Below are positions 24,980 through 34,235 of a DNA stretch of 64,000 nucleotides, one piece after another (within the stretch, counting starts at the first letter, position 1; each line of letters opens with the position of its first letter). Below the pieces are notes generated by a model. The model searched no databases. It saw only the letters and a program-made list of their open reading frames with translations, and was not told where the DNA came from. The translations under genes were made by a program, and so were the position numbers. This DNA comes from Nostoc sp. C052 (lineage in GTDB: Bacteria > Cyanobacteriota > Cyanobacteriia > Cyanobacteriales > Nostocaceae), in NCBI RefSeq assembly GCF_013393905.1, contig NZ_CP040272.1:6147501-6211500 (forward strand). Direction: 5' to 3'.

Positions 24980-27900
24980 TTAAAAATCTTTCACAAATTC
25001 CGTCAAGAACCTGAAAGCCTTCAAAATATAACTAGCACAATCTCTAGGAGAAGTATTGTAAAACGATCGCCACGCACTCGCCTTATCTTCATCATAGCGA
25101 TCGCTGCGTTGACTATGATTCTCTAACCACGCTAATCGCACTGCATGGCCAATTAACACATCCAACACGATATATTCTTCAATTTGCAGCTTAGGATTAT
25201 TGGCAGCGATCGCTCCTAATTCGATTAATGCTTCAATATTAACTTGGCGATATTCTGGAGCTTCGATTTTATTCAGCAAATGCTCAACCAAGAGAGCAAA
25301 ATTTCTTTCACCGGCTGTCATTTCCGACAACATTATCTCACTATCTAAACGATTGCGCCGCTCTAATTTATCTCCAATAACTAAACCCTTGCAATGTTGC
25401 ATTAATAGCCAAACTTGCTTAAAAAATTCTTTTGGTACGCGCCCTGTCGCACCCTCGGCTTGGCGAAACCGTCGCCAACCTCCCGGCGGAACTTCTATCC
25501 CTTCGGCGATTCCCGGTAGCACTACCCAAGCAATATCACTTTCTTTTTGCTTGACGTGCAGTGATTCTTGCTGACGTAACAGGTTACTCATGCCAGTATA
25601 TCCAGTTAATACCTGACGCAAGCGCACTTTAACTTCAAAGGGTGAAAGTTGCATTAAGTGATCGTAAGCTTCATCTTGAGTGACATGCAATTCCCGCGCT
25701 AGTTCGCTGGTGATCAATAAGATAAGATAGCCAACTCTCAGCGTTAATAGTCCCTGAAATAGTTCGGGTTCTGAGCGAATTAAGATACCAACATAGATTA
25801 AAATCTCTTGAGTGAGGACGCGATCGCGGATATCCTCACGACAAAAATGATTAATTTTATCGGCAATTTCATCGTGGGACATGGGTACAGTAATCAATGA
25901 CGTTTCACTGTAAGCTTTACCCACAGCAATTTGCTTACCCCTTACCAAAATACTCGTTACTGCATCTGATAGGCTGATATCAACCATTTGCCGTAACCCC
26001 GCAGCCCGACGTACTACTGCCCAAATGCCTAAATCTCCAGCTTTGGTGTAAACTTCATCTAGTAAATCGCCTACGGTGACAGGATATCCTGGCCCACCAT
26101 ACCCCGTATCAAATTGCATTCCCTGTAAGCGAGTTAATGTTTGCAATAACTCAATTTGTTCGTAAATATTCTCTGATGAGCGCAAGCAAGAAAGCAATAA
26201 TCCGAAGTTAGTTTCATACTCCATTTGAAATTCTTGGGTATGTCCTAAGCGCCAGTTTTTCTCAGGATGATATGCTAGATAATAGCAACGTGGGCTAGCA
26301 TTTTTGACTGGCGATCGCGCAAATTCTGCATTGGGAAGAAAATCAATTCTTTGGATTCCGGCTGTTAGCATTAGCTGATTTAGCCGCCCTAATTTCACCC
26401 GCACGCCGTTACAAACACCATCTTTCAGTTCTTGCATCAGTTCTAGTAACGCTTCCGAACCAACTTCTAACATGGTATGCGTCAACATTAAAGTCAAACT
26501 AGGACGCCCTAAATCACTCCAATATTTTTGAATGTAAGCTAGTTCGCTTCTAATTTGGTCTAGCAGAAAATGGTAATCAAGGGTTAAATAAAACTGTTGA
26601 GAATCTGAAAATGAAGGTAAAAAGACAATTGTTTCACCACTAATCCGAAAAATTCTAGATGTTGTTAAACTCCGCAGCCGCCGCACTGGCCGCCCTGTTA
26701 AACCAAGTTTGTTGTTACGTCCAATTTGGGTATAAATAGCTGAAAATTCTCCAGCTTTTCTCACTTGAATCGGTTCTACTTGGGTAGGCGTTTGTGCTTC
26801 AATTCCGTGAACTTCTAATTTCTTCTGTAAATCTTCATCTTCTGCTAATAAAGCAATTTGTACTAATGATTCTCGCTGTTTACCAACACACAAATGTCTT
26901 CCCAAAGGATCGATATCACCAACTGCGAGTAACCCTTCACTCAACATTTCACCGAGAAAATATAAACTCTGTGCCCACACCAAGGGAATATTTTCATTAG
27001 GTAAACGTGGTTGCGTTTGGGGTGCTAACTTTTCAGCTTCTATATTTTCGGCGGGAACATAATAAAGTTCTGGCAATAAACGCAAACCATTTTGTTCTAT
27101 AAGTAATAATTCTAAAAGATTTTGGTATTTTTTAACTTGTTCTTGTTCGCCGCGAAATAATCCATCTAGAACTAAATAAGTGAAAAATAACGGCCATTCG
27201 CATTCGATATGCTCAAATTGCTTGAGTTCTAATGGTTCGTAGTGCAAGCGCTGATGATCTTCTAAAACGGTTTGGTGTCCATCACGCAGAAAGCGTTTGC
27301 AGCCGTATTTACCTGCGAGTTTATTGATGATATCGTTTAAAGTGCGATCGCGTAACTCTAAATCTTCCACTGCAAAGGCAGGATAACTAATAATACTTAA
27401 CAGCGCCGCATCAATTTCTTTGGAACCAGATTCCCTCGGTAATAAGGATTCTAGAGTAATCCGGGCGCGGGCGATTTCATCTGGCAGCACATGAATAACT
27501 GATGCTTGACTACCACGCACACCAAACAAATCCAGTCCGTTGATAGCTTCTAAAGCAGCTTTTGCCATACCTACGGAACTGGCATTTAACTCCGCACTAC
27601 CACGATTAATTTTATTACCACGTTCCCAAATGCCGTAATCTGGAGTGCGGTAAGCTCGTCCAATGTAGTAAACTAAATTTTGGACGAAATTCACTTCATC
27701 AATGGTATAAATTATTGGCAATCCTGCTGCCGTCATTTGTGCCAACATCAATAAAAATATAGATGTGGCATCAAGTTGCAAATGTCCCCATTCATCATCA
27801 CCAACAACAATGTCACCAGTTGCGGTATTATATTTGGCGTGCAGTCCATCTAGTAGCGACTGAGTATGTTTAAATGTCTCTACTTTATGAGCCTGTCGCA

Positions 27901-28186
27901 TCATTGCAAATAGCAACCCGCGCATTAGTTTGATGACACTGTGTTCTAATTCATAGGTGCGTCCTTTGTCGTCGTCAATCTTGCGGTATGCAAGTCCTAA
28001 ACCCCAAACTGCCAAAATGCTGTAAACGTTGTCTCGCACCCAGGCATCTGTATAATCGCCGTGGGCTGTAATCGCTGTACTTGCGGGTAGCAAACCAGTA
28101 ATCGGATTTTGCCGAGTCAGGATGATCGTTTTGATTTGCTGGTAGTAATAGTCTAGGCGAGTTAGCAATTTGGTAGATGTTTTCAT
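24980..28186 (-). CDS. Large GH15-like protein (glucoamylase / phosphorylase-kinase-alpha-like fold)
   Basis: A 1068-residue protein. The N-terminal half (about 10-480) has the (alpha/alpha)6-barrel hallmarks of GH15 proteins: NPITGLLPASTAITAHGDYT, DAWVRDNVYSILAVWGLGLA, GDEWGHLQLDATSIFLLML and YGIWERGNKINRG. These also occur in eukaryotic phosphorylase kinase alpha subunits. The C-terminal half (about 560-1060) is helical and includes RQMVDISLSDAVTSILVRGKQ, also reminiscent of the kinase regulatory subunits. Cyanobacterial genomes carry one such gene; its substrate is not established, and alpha-glucan related work is only inferred. ATG 28186 is preferred over a TTG 24 bp upstream. Confidence 0.85.
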   Translation of the reverse strand: MKTSTKLLTRLDYYYQQIKTIILTRQNPITGLLPASTAITAHGDYTDAWVRDNVYSILAVWGLGLAYRKIDDDKGRTYELEHSVIKLMRGLLFAMMRQAHKVETFKHTQSLLDGLHAKYNTATGDIVVGDDEWGHLQLDATSIFLLMLAQMTAAGLPIIYTIDEVNFVQNLVYYIGRAYRTPDYGIWERGNKINRGSAELNASSVGMAKAALEAINGLDLFGVRGSQASVIHVLPDEIARARITLESLLPRESGSKEIDAALLSIISYPAFAVEDLELRDRTLNDIINKLAGKYGCKRFLRDGHQTVLEDHQRLHYEPLELKQFEHIECEWPLFFTYLVLDGLFRGEQEQVKKYQNLLELLLIEQNGLRLLPELYYVPAENIEAEKLAPQTQPRLPNENIPLVWAQSLYFLGEMLSEGLLAVGDIDPLGRHLCVGKQRESLVQIALLAEDEDLQKKLEVHGIEAQTPTQVEPIQVRKAGEFSAIYTQIGRNNKLGLTGRPVRRLRSLTTSRIFRISGETIVFLPSFSDSQQFYLTLDYHFLLDQIRSELAYIQKYWSDLGRPSLTLMLTHTMLEVGSEALLELMQELKDGVCNGVRVKLGRLNQLMLTAGIQRIDFLPNAEFARSPVKNASPRCYYLAYHPEKNWRLGHTQEFQMEYETNFGLLLSCLRSSENIYEQIELLQTLTRLQGMQFDTGYGGPGYPVTVGDLLDEVYTKAGDLGIWAVVRRAAGLRQMVDISLSDAVTSILVRGKQIAVGKAYSETSLITVPMSHDEIADKINHFCREDIRDRVLTQEILIYVGILIRSEPELFQGLLTLRVGYLILLITSELARELHVTQDEAYDHLMQLSPFEVKVRLRQVLTGYTGMSNLLRQQESLHVKQKESDIAWVVLPGIAEGIEVPPGGWRRFRQAEGATGRVPKEFFKQVWLLMQHCKGLVIGDKLERRNRLDSEIMLSEMTAGERNFALLVEHLLNKIEAPEYRQVNIEALIELGAIAANNPKLQIEEYIVLDVLIGHAVRLAWLENHSQRSDRYDEDKASAWRSFYNTSPRDCASYILKAFRFLTEFVKDF

Positions 28187-28514
28187 GGTTTGGTTCAGAA
28201 CAACTTGCAAAATTCGACCCTGTGACTGTGAACTGAATTACCTAAACCAAGTCAGAACAAGCTCTGTAATGGTTGATGGGACAACAGCGGAGGGTAGTAA
28301 GTTTATTATTATCTCCTGTTAATAGGCTTCTGGGTACTTAATTTTAGTGATTCCGAACTAAAATATGATACTTATTCAAACTCCTTTTGATGTTTGTAGT
28401 ATTTTATACTTAAAATGCGATTTTTTAAGGCATAATGAATTCTTTTTGTTGATAGTTTAAATTAGATAAACGAGTGCTAATTTCAGCGAGCGATCGCAGG
28501 ACGTTTAGGATGTT
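28187..28514. other. Divergent intergenic region
   Basis: About 330 bp between the GH15-like gene and the WD40 gene, which diverge, so both promoters should lie here. The stretch 28370-28460 is very AT-rich. No clear consensus boxes, RNA or repeat were found, apart from one HIP1-type site at about 28490. Confidence 0.4.
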
Positions 28515-29612
28515 ATGAAGCGGAAAGAATTTATTACAATATCTTTTACAGCACTACTACTGAAAGCCTGCAACCTAAATCCAATAAACAAAGTTATGAA
28601 GGATGAATTTTTCTCTTATGGGCTAGACAACAAAGCTTCTTTACCTTCGATCAAGCTATCTGAAGATGAGAGAAAAAAATATTTATCGCCATTAAAACTG
28701 TTTAAAGTTTTGCGATCGCATAAAATACGTAATTCAGATATGGGAGTCGCACAAATTGCTATTGATGAATTGCAAGGAATTCTTGCTTGTTCATCAAGAG
28801 ATGGAAAGGTAAGTATTTGGCATCTTTTATCTGGTGAGCTTATCGCCTCATACTCTCATGAGCGTAATGCTGGTGCAGTTGTAATTGGAGAGAAGGGTGA
28901 TGTAATCAGTGGAGGTTCAGACAACAGAATAAAAATCTGGAATTATTTTTCTAATCAGCTTTCACGAACTTTAGAGGCGCCAAGTGCTGTAGGATGTCTT
29001 GCAATCAATCTTAGAACTAATTACTTGGCTGCGGCGATAAATTACTCACATCAAGTCAAAGTGATTGTATGGAACTTAAAGTCATTTGAGCAGATTGCTG
29101 AAATTAGTGACGAAAGATTTTGGGATTTTGACCTATTAGCATTTAATGATACTGGAGAACGGTTGTATGCACGAGGCGGACTTGGAGAAAATCGAGTCTG
29201 GGACATGCCTTCTACAAAACTTATTAGAGCTTTCCCTGATAGTCATTATGGAGAAGTGAGTTACTGCTCAATTGACGATAGAGGAAGGGTTATAGCTACT
29301 GCATCAGATCGAGATAGCAAAGTGTACCTATGGGATACTGTGAGTGGCAAAAGAATACAAGTAATTGAAGTAGTACCAATATGGGAAGCTGGCCCGTTTG
29401 ATCCCAAGGTTCTCCTAAATCATAACGGTAGTATTCTCATCACTGCCGCACTAAACGGAAATATCAGAATCTCATCTACTGAAAGCAAAGAAATTTTGCA
29501 AGAATTTCCAGGTAAACACAAACCAGGGATCAGCTCATTAGCTATCAGTAATAAGTTTTTGGTATCTGGAGATCATGATGGCAATCTTAAACTTTGGCAA
29601 TTTACTGCCTAA
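28515..29612 (+). CDS. WD40-repeat lipoprotein
   Basis: A 365-residue protein starting with MKRKEFITISFTALLLKAC, a signal peptide with lipobox LKAC (Cys 19), so it is probably exported and lipid-anchored. Residues about 75-365 form a beta-propeller of degenerate WD40 blades: KVSIWHLLSGELIASY, NRIKIWNYFSNQ, VIVWNLKSFEQIAEI, RVWDMPSTKLIRAF, KVYLWDTVSGKRIQVI and DGNLKLWQF, roughly seven blades. Such propellers bind proteins; no enzymatic domain is attached. AGGATGTT before the ATG is a weak ribosome binding site. The gene stands alone. Many filamentous cyanobacteria have numerous WD40 proteins of unknown role. Confidence 0.85.
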   Translation: MKRKEFITISFTALLLKACNLNPINKVMKDEFFSYGLDNKASLPSIKLSEDERKKYLSPLKLFKVLRSHKIRNSDMGVAQIAIDELQGILACSSRDGKVSIWHLLSGELIASYSHERNAGAVVIGEKGDVISGGSDNRIKIWNYFSNQLSRTLEAPSAVGCLAINLRTNYLAAAINYSHQVKVIVWNLKSFEQIAEISDERFWDFDLLAFNDTGERLYARGGLGENRVWDMPSTKLIRAFPDSHYGEVSYCSIDDRGRVIATASDRDSKVYLWDTVSGKRIQVIEVVPIWEAGPFDPKVLLNHNGSILITAALNGNIRISSTESKEILQEFPGKHKPGISSLAISNKFLVSGDHDGNLKLWQFTA

Positions 29613-30100
29613 GAAACCATTCCATTTATAAAATTTTTGTTTGTATATCTAAGTATAGAGAAAACTAGACACACCCAAGAGCGATGCCTTCGGCGAGCTT
29701 CGCTAACGCGAAAGCTAAAACACATTACTACGAATACAAAGTAAAACCTGTTAACCCATTTTTGATTCTTCGTCATCCAGGTGACTACGCATGAAGTTGC
29801 TTGATCCAAAATAATACTGAGATATTGGCAATATTTTAACTCTGTAAAGTTTCGGATTAAATTCGTTGATTGGCTTGACAGAGCTTATTGTTGTAGTAGT
29901 AAAATCTACCTTAAGTTACACGAAAATTACTTAAAAATCTGTTCGTCAAGTCATTTAAGAGTGATAAATATCACAAACATTAAATACTGATGCCTCAGTA
30001 TGTACCTGAGAGTGCTATTCCGGGTTAGGATGATGAACAGCGATGCCTTGATTTAGATATCGATATTGAATTGTTGAAATTTTATGGGCAATAGTCCACC
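29613..30100. other. Intergenic region before the mgtE leader
   Basis: About 490 bp without a gene. It includes a common cyanobacterial dispersed-repeat phrase (GCGATGCCTTCGGCGAGCTT, about 29681-29715) and AT-rich DNA from 29820. The mgtE promoter should lie around 29870-29990; I see no clear boxes. Confidence 0.4.
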
Positions 30101-30174
30101 AGATGGCAGTATCAACCTCCTCTGAACTGGCGAGGAAGTCTCCCAGCGCGGGGGAGACTTAGGAGATATATATC
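30101..30174 (+). promoter_or_regulatory. Structured leader of mgtE with a hairpin abutting the ribosome binding site
   Basis: AAGTCTCCC (30136-30144) pairs perfectly with GGGAGACTT (30152-30160), and the Shine-Dalgarno AGGAG (30161-30165) follows immediately. A second smaller stem, CCTC...GAGG, can form just upstream. The arrangement could gate translation of the magnesium channel. I could not match it to the M-box riboswitch or any other named class. Confidence 0.5.
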
Positions 30175-31527
30175 ATGCTCACACAAGATATTCGTGATTT
30201 GCTGACTGATACTACCGATTTGAACCAGTTGAAATGGGATTTAAATCGCTTGCAACCGGTGGATGTGGGAGACTACATTACACAATTGCCTGAAAAACAA
30301 CGGGCGATCGCATTCCGTTTACTCAACAAAGCTCAGGCAATTGATGTATTTGAATATCTGCCTACAGTGGTGCAGGAAGAACTAATTAATTCTCTGCATG
30401 ATGTCCAGGTAGTGCAACTTGTAGAAGCCATGAGTCCCGACGAACGGGCAGAATTGTTTGATGAACTACCGGCTGGAGTCATCAAACGGCTATTGCAAGA
30501 ACTGAGTCAAGAAGAAAGGCAAGCAACAGCAACGATTCTCGGTTATCCAGAAGGCACGGCTGGGCGGGTGATGACAACCGAATATGTCCGGTTGCGCCAA
30601 GGATTGACTGTCGGTGAAGCCTTGAGCAAAATCCGCCGTCAGGATGAAGACAAGGAGACGATTTACTACGCCTACGTCACAGACGACAACCGGACGCTGG
30701 TGAGAGTAGTTTCACTGCGCCAATTGCTGTTTACCTTTCCCGAAGTTTTCATCAAAGATATTGCTAGCGATCGCGTCATTAAAGTTACAACTGAAACTCC
30801 TCAAGAAGAAGTGGCGCGAATCATGCAGCGCTACGACTTAATCGCTATCCCTGTAGTTGATCGGGAAGACCGATTAGTAGGCATTGTCACCATTGATGAT
30901 GTCATGGATATTTTAGAAGAAGAAGCCACAGAAGATATCCAAAAACTGGGGGGTGTGAGCGGTGATGAAGCAGCTTTATCCTCTCCCCTGTTAACTATCC
31001 GTAACCGCTTGCCTTGGCTGTTGGGGATCATGGCCCTGTATATTGGTGCAGCTAGTGCGATCGCGCCTTTTCAATCTGTAATTGCCGCAGTGCCAGTTTT
31101 AGCAGTAATTATGCCGATTTTTTCTAACACTGGTGGTACTGTCGGCATTCAATCATTAACGGTAACAATCCGTGGCTTGGGAGTGGGAGAAGTAACACCC
31201 AAAGATACCTTGAAAATTCTCCGCAAGGAAATTCTAGCTGGTTTAGGTACAGCCTTAGCTTTAGCAATGACCATGATACTGCTTTCCTTAATTTGGGCGC
31301 GACCCCAAGAGCGATGGGTGGCTTTAATTGCTGGAATGGTCATGGCAACTAATACAATTGTGGCTGTTACACTCGGCACGTTACTACCAATGGGTTTGAA
31401 GCGCTTGAAACTTGACCCTGCTTTGGTTAGTGGCCCATTAGTGACTACAATGCTAGATACAATTGGGTTTTTAACCTTCCTCAGCCTAATTTCTCTAGCT
31501 TTAAACGTTTTCCATTTACCAGCATGA
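30175..31527 (+). CDS. mgtE: Magnesium transporter MgtE
   Basis: A Mg2+-gated magnesium channel of the inner membrane. The 450 residues show the family order: an N-terminal helical superhelix (about 5-130, with MSPDERAELFDELPAGVIKRLL), a CBS-domain pair (about 135-255, VRLRQGLTVGEAL and VTIDDVMDILEEEATEDIQ) that senses cytosolic Mg2+, the plug helix, and five membrane helices from about 283 to 445. The conserved pore motifs ALYIGAASAIAP, MPIFSNTGGTVGIQSL and GPLVTTMLDTIGF are present. A strong AGGAG is at 30161, with a stable hairpin directly before it. pyrB follows 120 bp later on the same strand. Confidence 0.96.
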   Translation: MLTQDIRDLLTDTTDLNQLKWDLNRLQPVDVGDYITQLPEKQRAIAFRLLNKAQAIDVFEYLPTVVQEELINSLHDVQVVQLVEAMSPDERAELFDELPAGVIKRLLQELSQEERQATATILGYPEGTAGRVMTTEYVRLRQGLTVGEALSKIRRQDEDKETIYYAYVTDDNRTLVRVVSLRQLLFTFPEVFIKDIASDRVIKVTTETPQEEVARIMQRYDLIAIPVVDREDRLVGIVTIDDVMDILEEEATEDIQKLGGVSGDEAALSSPLLTIRNRLPWLLGIMALYIGAASAIAPFQSVIAAVPVLAVIMPIFSNTGGTVGIQSLTVTIRGLGVGEVTPKDTLKILRKEILAGLGTALALAMTMILLSLIWARPQERWVALIAGMVMATNTIVAVTLGTLLPMGLKRLKLDPALVSGPLVTTMLDTIGFLTFLSLISLALNVFHLPA

Positions 31528-31589
31528 AGGGATTGGGCATTGAAAATAGGCAGAGGGGCAGGGTGCGGGGGGCGGAGGGGAAAATTCTT

Positions 31590-31646
31590 CTCTCTTGCTC
31601 CCCCCAATTCCCCAATTCCCCAATCCCCAATCCCCAATCCCCAAAT
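31590..31646. repeat. Short tandem heptamer repeats (STRR) before pyrB
   Basis: A run of CCCCAATTC / CCCCAATCC-type units, about seven to eight near-identical copies of 7 bp, ends 5 bp before the pyrB start. Similar tracts lie at 3445-3503 and 51085-51155. Heptamer STRRs are a known mark of heterocystous cyanobacteria. They extend the upstream open frame without coding meaning. Confidence 0.75.
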
Positions 31647-32690
31647 ATGCCTACTACTACCTGGAATCGTCATCATATTCTTTCTCTAGCTGACTTTACT
31701 ACCACTGAATACGATACTGTTTTGCAAACTGCGGCCAGTTTTCAAGAGGTACTATCACGGCGGACGAAGAAAGTGCCAACCTTGCAGGGACAGGTGGTAG
31801 CGAATTTATTTTTTGAATCGTCTACTCGCACTCGCAGTAGTTTTGAACTTGCAGCCAAACGCTTAAGTGCAGATACGCTGAACTTCGCCGCCGCCACATC
31901 TTCTATGACTAAGGGAGAAACAATTCTCGACACGGCGAAAACCTATTTAGCGATGGGAACTGATATTATGGTAGTCCGCCATCGAGAGGCAGGAGTACCA
32001 AATGCGATCGCGGCTGAAATGGATCGTCTAGGTGTAAAAGTTAGCGTCCTCAATGCTGGTGATGGTCAACATGAGCATCCTTCCCAAGCATTGCTAGATT
32101 TATTTACCATAACTACTCTCATTGACCCAGATCATCCCCGACTGGAACTTTTAAAGGGGAAAAAGATTGCCATTATTGGAGATATTCTCCATTCTCGTGT
32201 GGCGCGATCGAATATCTGGAGTTTAATTGCCAGTGGTGCCGAAGTGCATCTCGCAGCACCACCTACCCTTTTACCCAAATTATTTGCCGAGTATATCTTG
32301 GAAGAGACAGAAGGTCAGGAAGCAGCAGGAGAAAAATCAATTCTCTCATCCCTTTCCCCAAACCAACAACTTTTTATTCACTGGCAGTTAGAACCGGCTT
32401 TACAGAATGCCGATTTTGTGATGACTTTGCGCTTGCAAAAAGAACGTATGACGGCTCATTTACTTCCAAGTTTGCGAGAATATCATCAGCTATTTGGCAT
32501 TACACGTGCAAAGCTGCAACTCTGTAAACCTAACGTCAAAGTTTTGCATCCAGGCCCAGTTAACCGAGGTGTCGAAATTAGTTCTGATTTAATGGATGAC
32601 CCAGAATTTAGCCTCATTCAATCGCAAGTTACCAGCGGTGTCGCCGTTCGGATGGCGCTGTTGTATTTGATAGGAAGCGGTAAGGTTTAA
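31647..32690 (+). CDS. pyrB: Aspartate carbamoyltransferase catalytic subunit
   Basis: This enzyme condenses carbamoyl phosphate and aspartate in the first committed step of pyrimidine synthesis. From ATG 31647 the protein has 347 residues. The carbamoyl phosphate loop FFESSTRTRSSFELA is near residues 52-66, the conserved HPSQALLDL near 148-156 and HPGPVNRG near 308-315. An open frame runs upstream to 31524, but that part (about 41 residues) is translated heptamer repeat and cannot be protein, so the start just before TTTWNRHHILSL, which matches the family N-terminus, is chosen. It lies 120 bp after mgtE. Confidence 0.96.
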   Translation: MPTTTWNRHHILSLADFTTTEYDTVLQTAASFQEVLSRRTKKVPTLQGQVVANLFFESSTRTRSSFELAAKRLSADTLNFAAATSSMTKGETILDTAKTYLAMGTDIMVVRHREAGVPNAIAAEMDRLGVKVSVLNAGDGQHEHPSQALLDLFTITTLIDPDHPRLELLKGKKIAIIGDILHSRVARSNIWSLIASGAEVHLAAPPTLLPKLFAEYILEETEGQEAAGEKSILSSLSPNQQLFIHWQLEPALQNADFVMTLRLQKERMTAHLLPSLREYHQLFGITRAKLQLCKPNVKVLHPGPVNRGVEISSDLMDDPEFSLIQSQVTSGVAVRMALLYLIGSGKV

Positions 32691-32718
32691 ATAATTTAAC
32701 ACCAACCCCAATCTAATA

Positions 32719-32829
32719 CAATACTGCTCGGTTAAGCATTTTCAACTCGGAATTTGATTTTGGGAAAAGGTTAAAGGTTTTTTCTTTCCCCTTTCCCCTT
32801 CCCCTTTTCCCCTTAACCGAACAGTATTG
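32719..32829. mobile_element. MITE, CAATAC family copy B
   Basis: CAATACTGCTCGGTTAAG (32719-32736) and CTTAACCGAACAGTATTG (32812-32829) pair at 17 of 18 positions. The interior holds TTTCCCC-type pyrimidine runs also seen in copies C and D. It lies just after pyrB and may act as its transcript end. No flanking duplication is recognisable. Confidence 0.8.
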
Positions 32830-33162
32830 AACTCCAATCAGCAACGCTAATCGTAAGCAAATTTGCTTGACATAACTACACAAGCTAGATAAAAAGGGTA
32901 TAACATAAGACCAGCCCTTTCAATGCCGAGTATAAATTCTCAAAAATGAATTCCTCTTTAAACCTCTTTTCTATGTGTTCTCTGTCTTGAAAAGACTGAT
33001 GTCTGAGGCTGGCTGCGTCAACAGAGCTTTCTTGCCCTCAGATTTTTCGCTGTGCCTCGTAGTTAAATAAATAACTTATAAACCACTTTCGATACAGAGA
33101 TAGCTCAGAGAAAAAGAGATTTTATGAGTTACCTTGAAAGAGATAATCTTATAACTCGTTCG
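32830..33162. other. Intergenic region between two MITEs
   Basis: About 330 bp between the two repeats. It has no gene or RNA that I recognise; the stretch around 32880-32910 contains AT-rich promoter-like DNA. Confidence 0.35.
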
Positions 33163-33268
33163 GACTTACGTACTAAAGATCCACCAACTCCCTTAAAAAG
33201 TTGGCTCTTAGGGTTCCCCTTTTTAAAGTTAGGGGGAATCTAGGTTTAAAATTTTCAGTGCGTAAGTC
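33163..33268. mobile_element. MITE-like inverted repeat, GACTTACG family
   Basis: GACTTACGTACTAAA (33163-33177) and TTCAGTGCGTAAGTC (33254-33268) are inverted repeats with few mismatches. The interior carries TTAGGGTTCCCC...AGGGGGAATCTA, a second inverted pair. GACTTACGCACTGAA-type ends recur widely in Nostoc-like genomes. The element extends the open frame upstream of the next gene into non-coding DNA. Confidence 0.65.
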
Positions 33269-33308
33269 TTGTTTATTTCTATTTACTACCTGTGCCGGAG
33301 ATTTGCCG

Positions 33309-34172
33309 ATGAAAACTATATCTAGCCTCGATTCAGTAACTAAACATTTAGAACAGCATGAGAACTCAAAACGAATTAAAAAATTAATATACTCAGCTTG
33401 TAAAAATATTTGGGAGAATGATGAAGAGACGCTAGATAGGTTTAAATTACAGGACTTAATTCAAGAATTATACAGATTAAATCCAACTATAAATAACTTA
33501 AATTATAGTTTATCTAAAGTTGTAAAAACCCTTAACAAACAAGCCGAATACGCCCTACTTGCCAGTATTATTTCTCATGAAATGCAGAAGCTATATATCA
33601 CACCTGATGAAGCAACAGGAATATTATTAAATCAACCTCGTCAAGAGGAACAAATATTTTATAATTCTGGGCAAATATCATCAAATTCTATAGATAAATC
33701 TCCAAACAGTCAAACCAAAAATCAATACAATCAGTTTGATTTACGGCAAAATATTATGAAGTATACTAACCCACTTAGGGCTAAAATAGTTCTATTTTCC
33801 GCACTTTACAAAAAGTTTACTTTCAATGAAGAAGACTGGTTGAAACTGAAGGCTGAACAACTTGATGATTTATTGCTCAGATTATTTGATACTTGTCCAA
33901 CTATCAGAGAGCTTGAATCTAAACTAAATAGTGCTGTTATATCTCTAGGTAAGCCGGATGAGAATATCCAAGCAGCTAGTGCAATCATCCAATCTATGCG
34001 AGGTTTATATGGCAATATATCACCCAGCACTAACGGATATGGATATCAACCGTTTAACAGCGATTCATCTCTAGAAACGAGAAAATTAGTTAATCCTCAT
34101 CAAAAAATTGCACTCGCAGATGATAATAATACCTGTCAATTTATAGTACCTCCTAGCAAAGAACAATCGTAA
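33309..34172 (+). CDS. Unrecognised protein with an internally duplicated helical domain
   Basis: A 287-residue soluble protein. Two similar blocks of about 80 residues can be aligned by eye. Block 1, about residues 20-100, has RIKKLIYSACKNIWENDEE, FKLQDLIQELYRLNPTINNL and NKQAEYALLASIISHEMQKLY. Block 2, about 155-240, has RAKIVLFSALYKKFTFNEED, LKAEQLDDLLLRLFDTCPTI and KPDENIQAASAIIQSMRGLYG. A polar Asn/Gln/Ser linker joins them. No family is recognised. ATG 33309, preceded by CCGGAG, is chosen because residues upstream come from a MITE. The pentapeptide-repeat gene begins 63 bp downstream on the same strand. Confidence 0.75.
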   Translation: MKTISSLDSVTKHLEQHENSKRIKKLIYSACKNIWENDEETLDRFKLQDLIQELYRLNPTINNLNYSLSKVVKTLNKQAEYALLASIISHEMQKLYITPDEATGILLNQPRQEEQIFYNSGQISSNSIDKSPNSQTKNQYNQFDLRQNIMKYTNPLRAKIVLFSALYKKFTFNEEDWLKLKAEQLDDLLLRLFDTCPTIRELESKLNSAVISLGKPDENIQAASAIIQSMRGLYGNISPSTNGYGYQPFNSDSSLETRKLVNPHQKIALADDNNTCQFIVPPSKEQS

Positions 34173-34235
34173 CTTTTGAATATTCTTAAGCTTGGAAAAA
34201 TTTGGAAATATTATGGTAATTGAGATAGTAACAAT

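Noticed and set aside
29990..30174. M-box magnesium riboswitch before mgtE
   Set aside because: The conserved M-box blocks are absent; only unassigned stems are visible, so it is reported as a leader structure.
31524..31646. N-terminal extension of pyrB
   Set aside because: It translates heptamer repeats and a spacer; the conserved protein starts at 31647.
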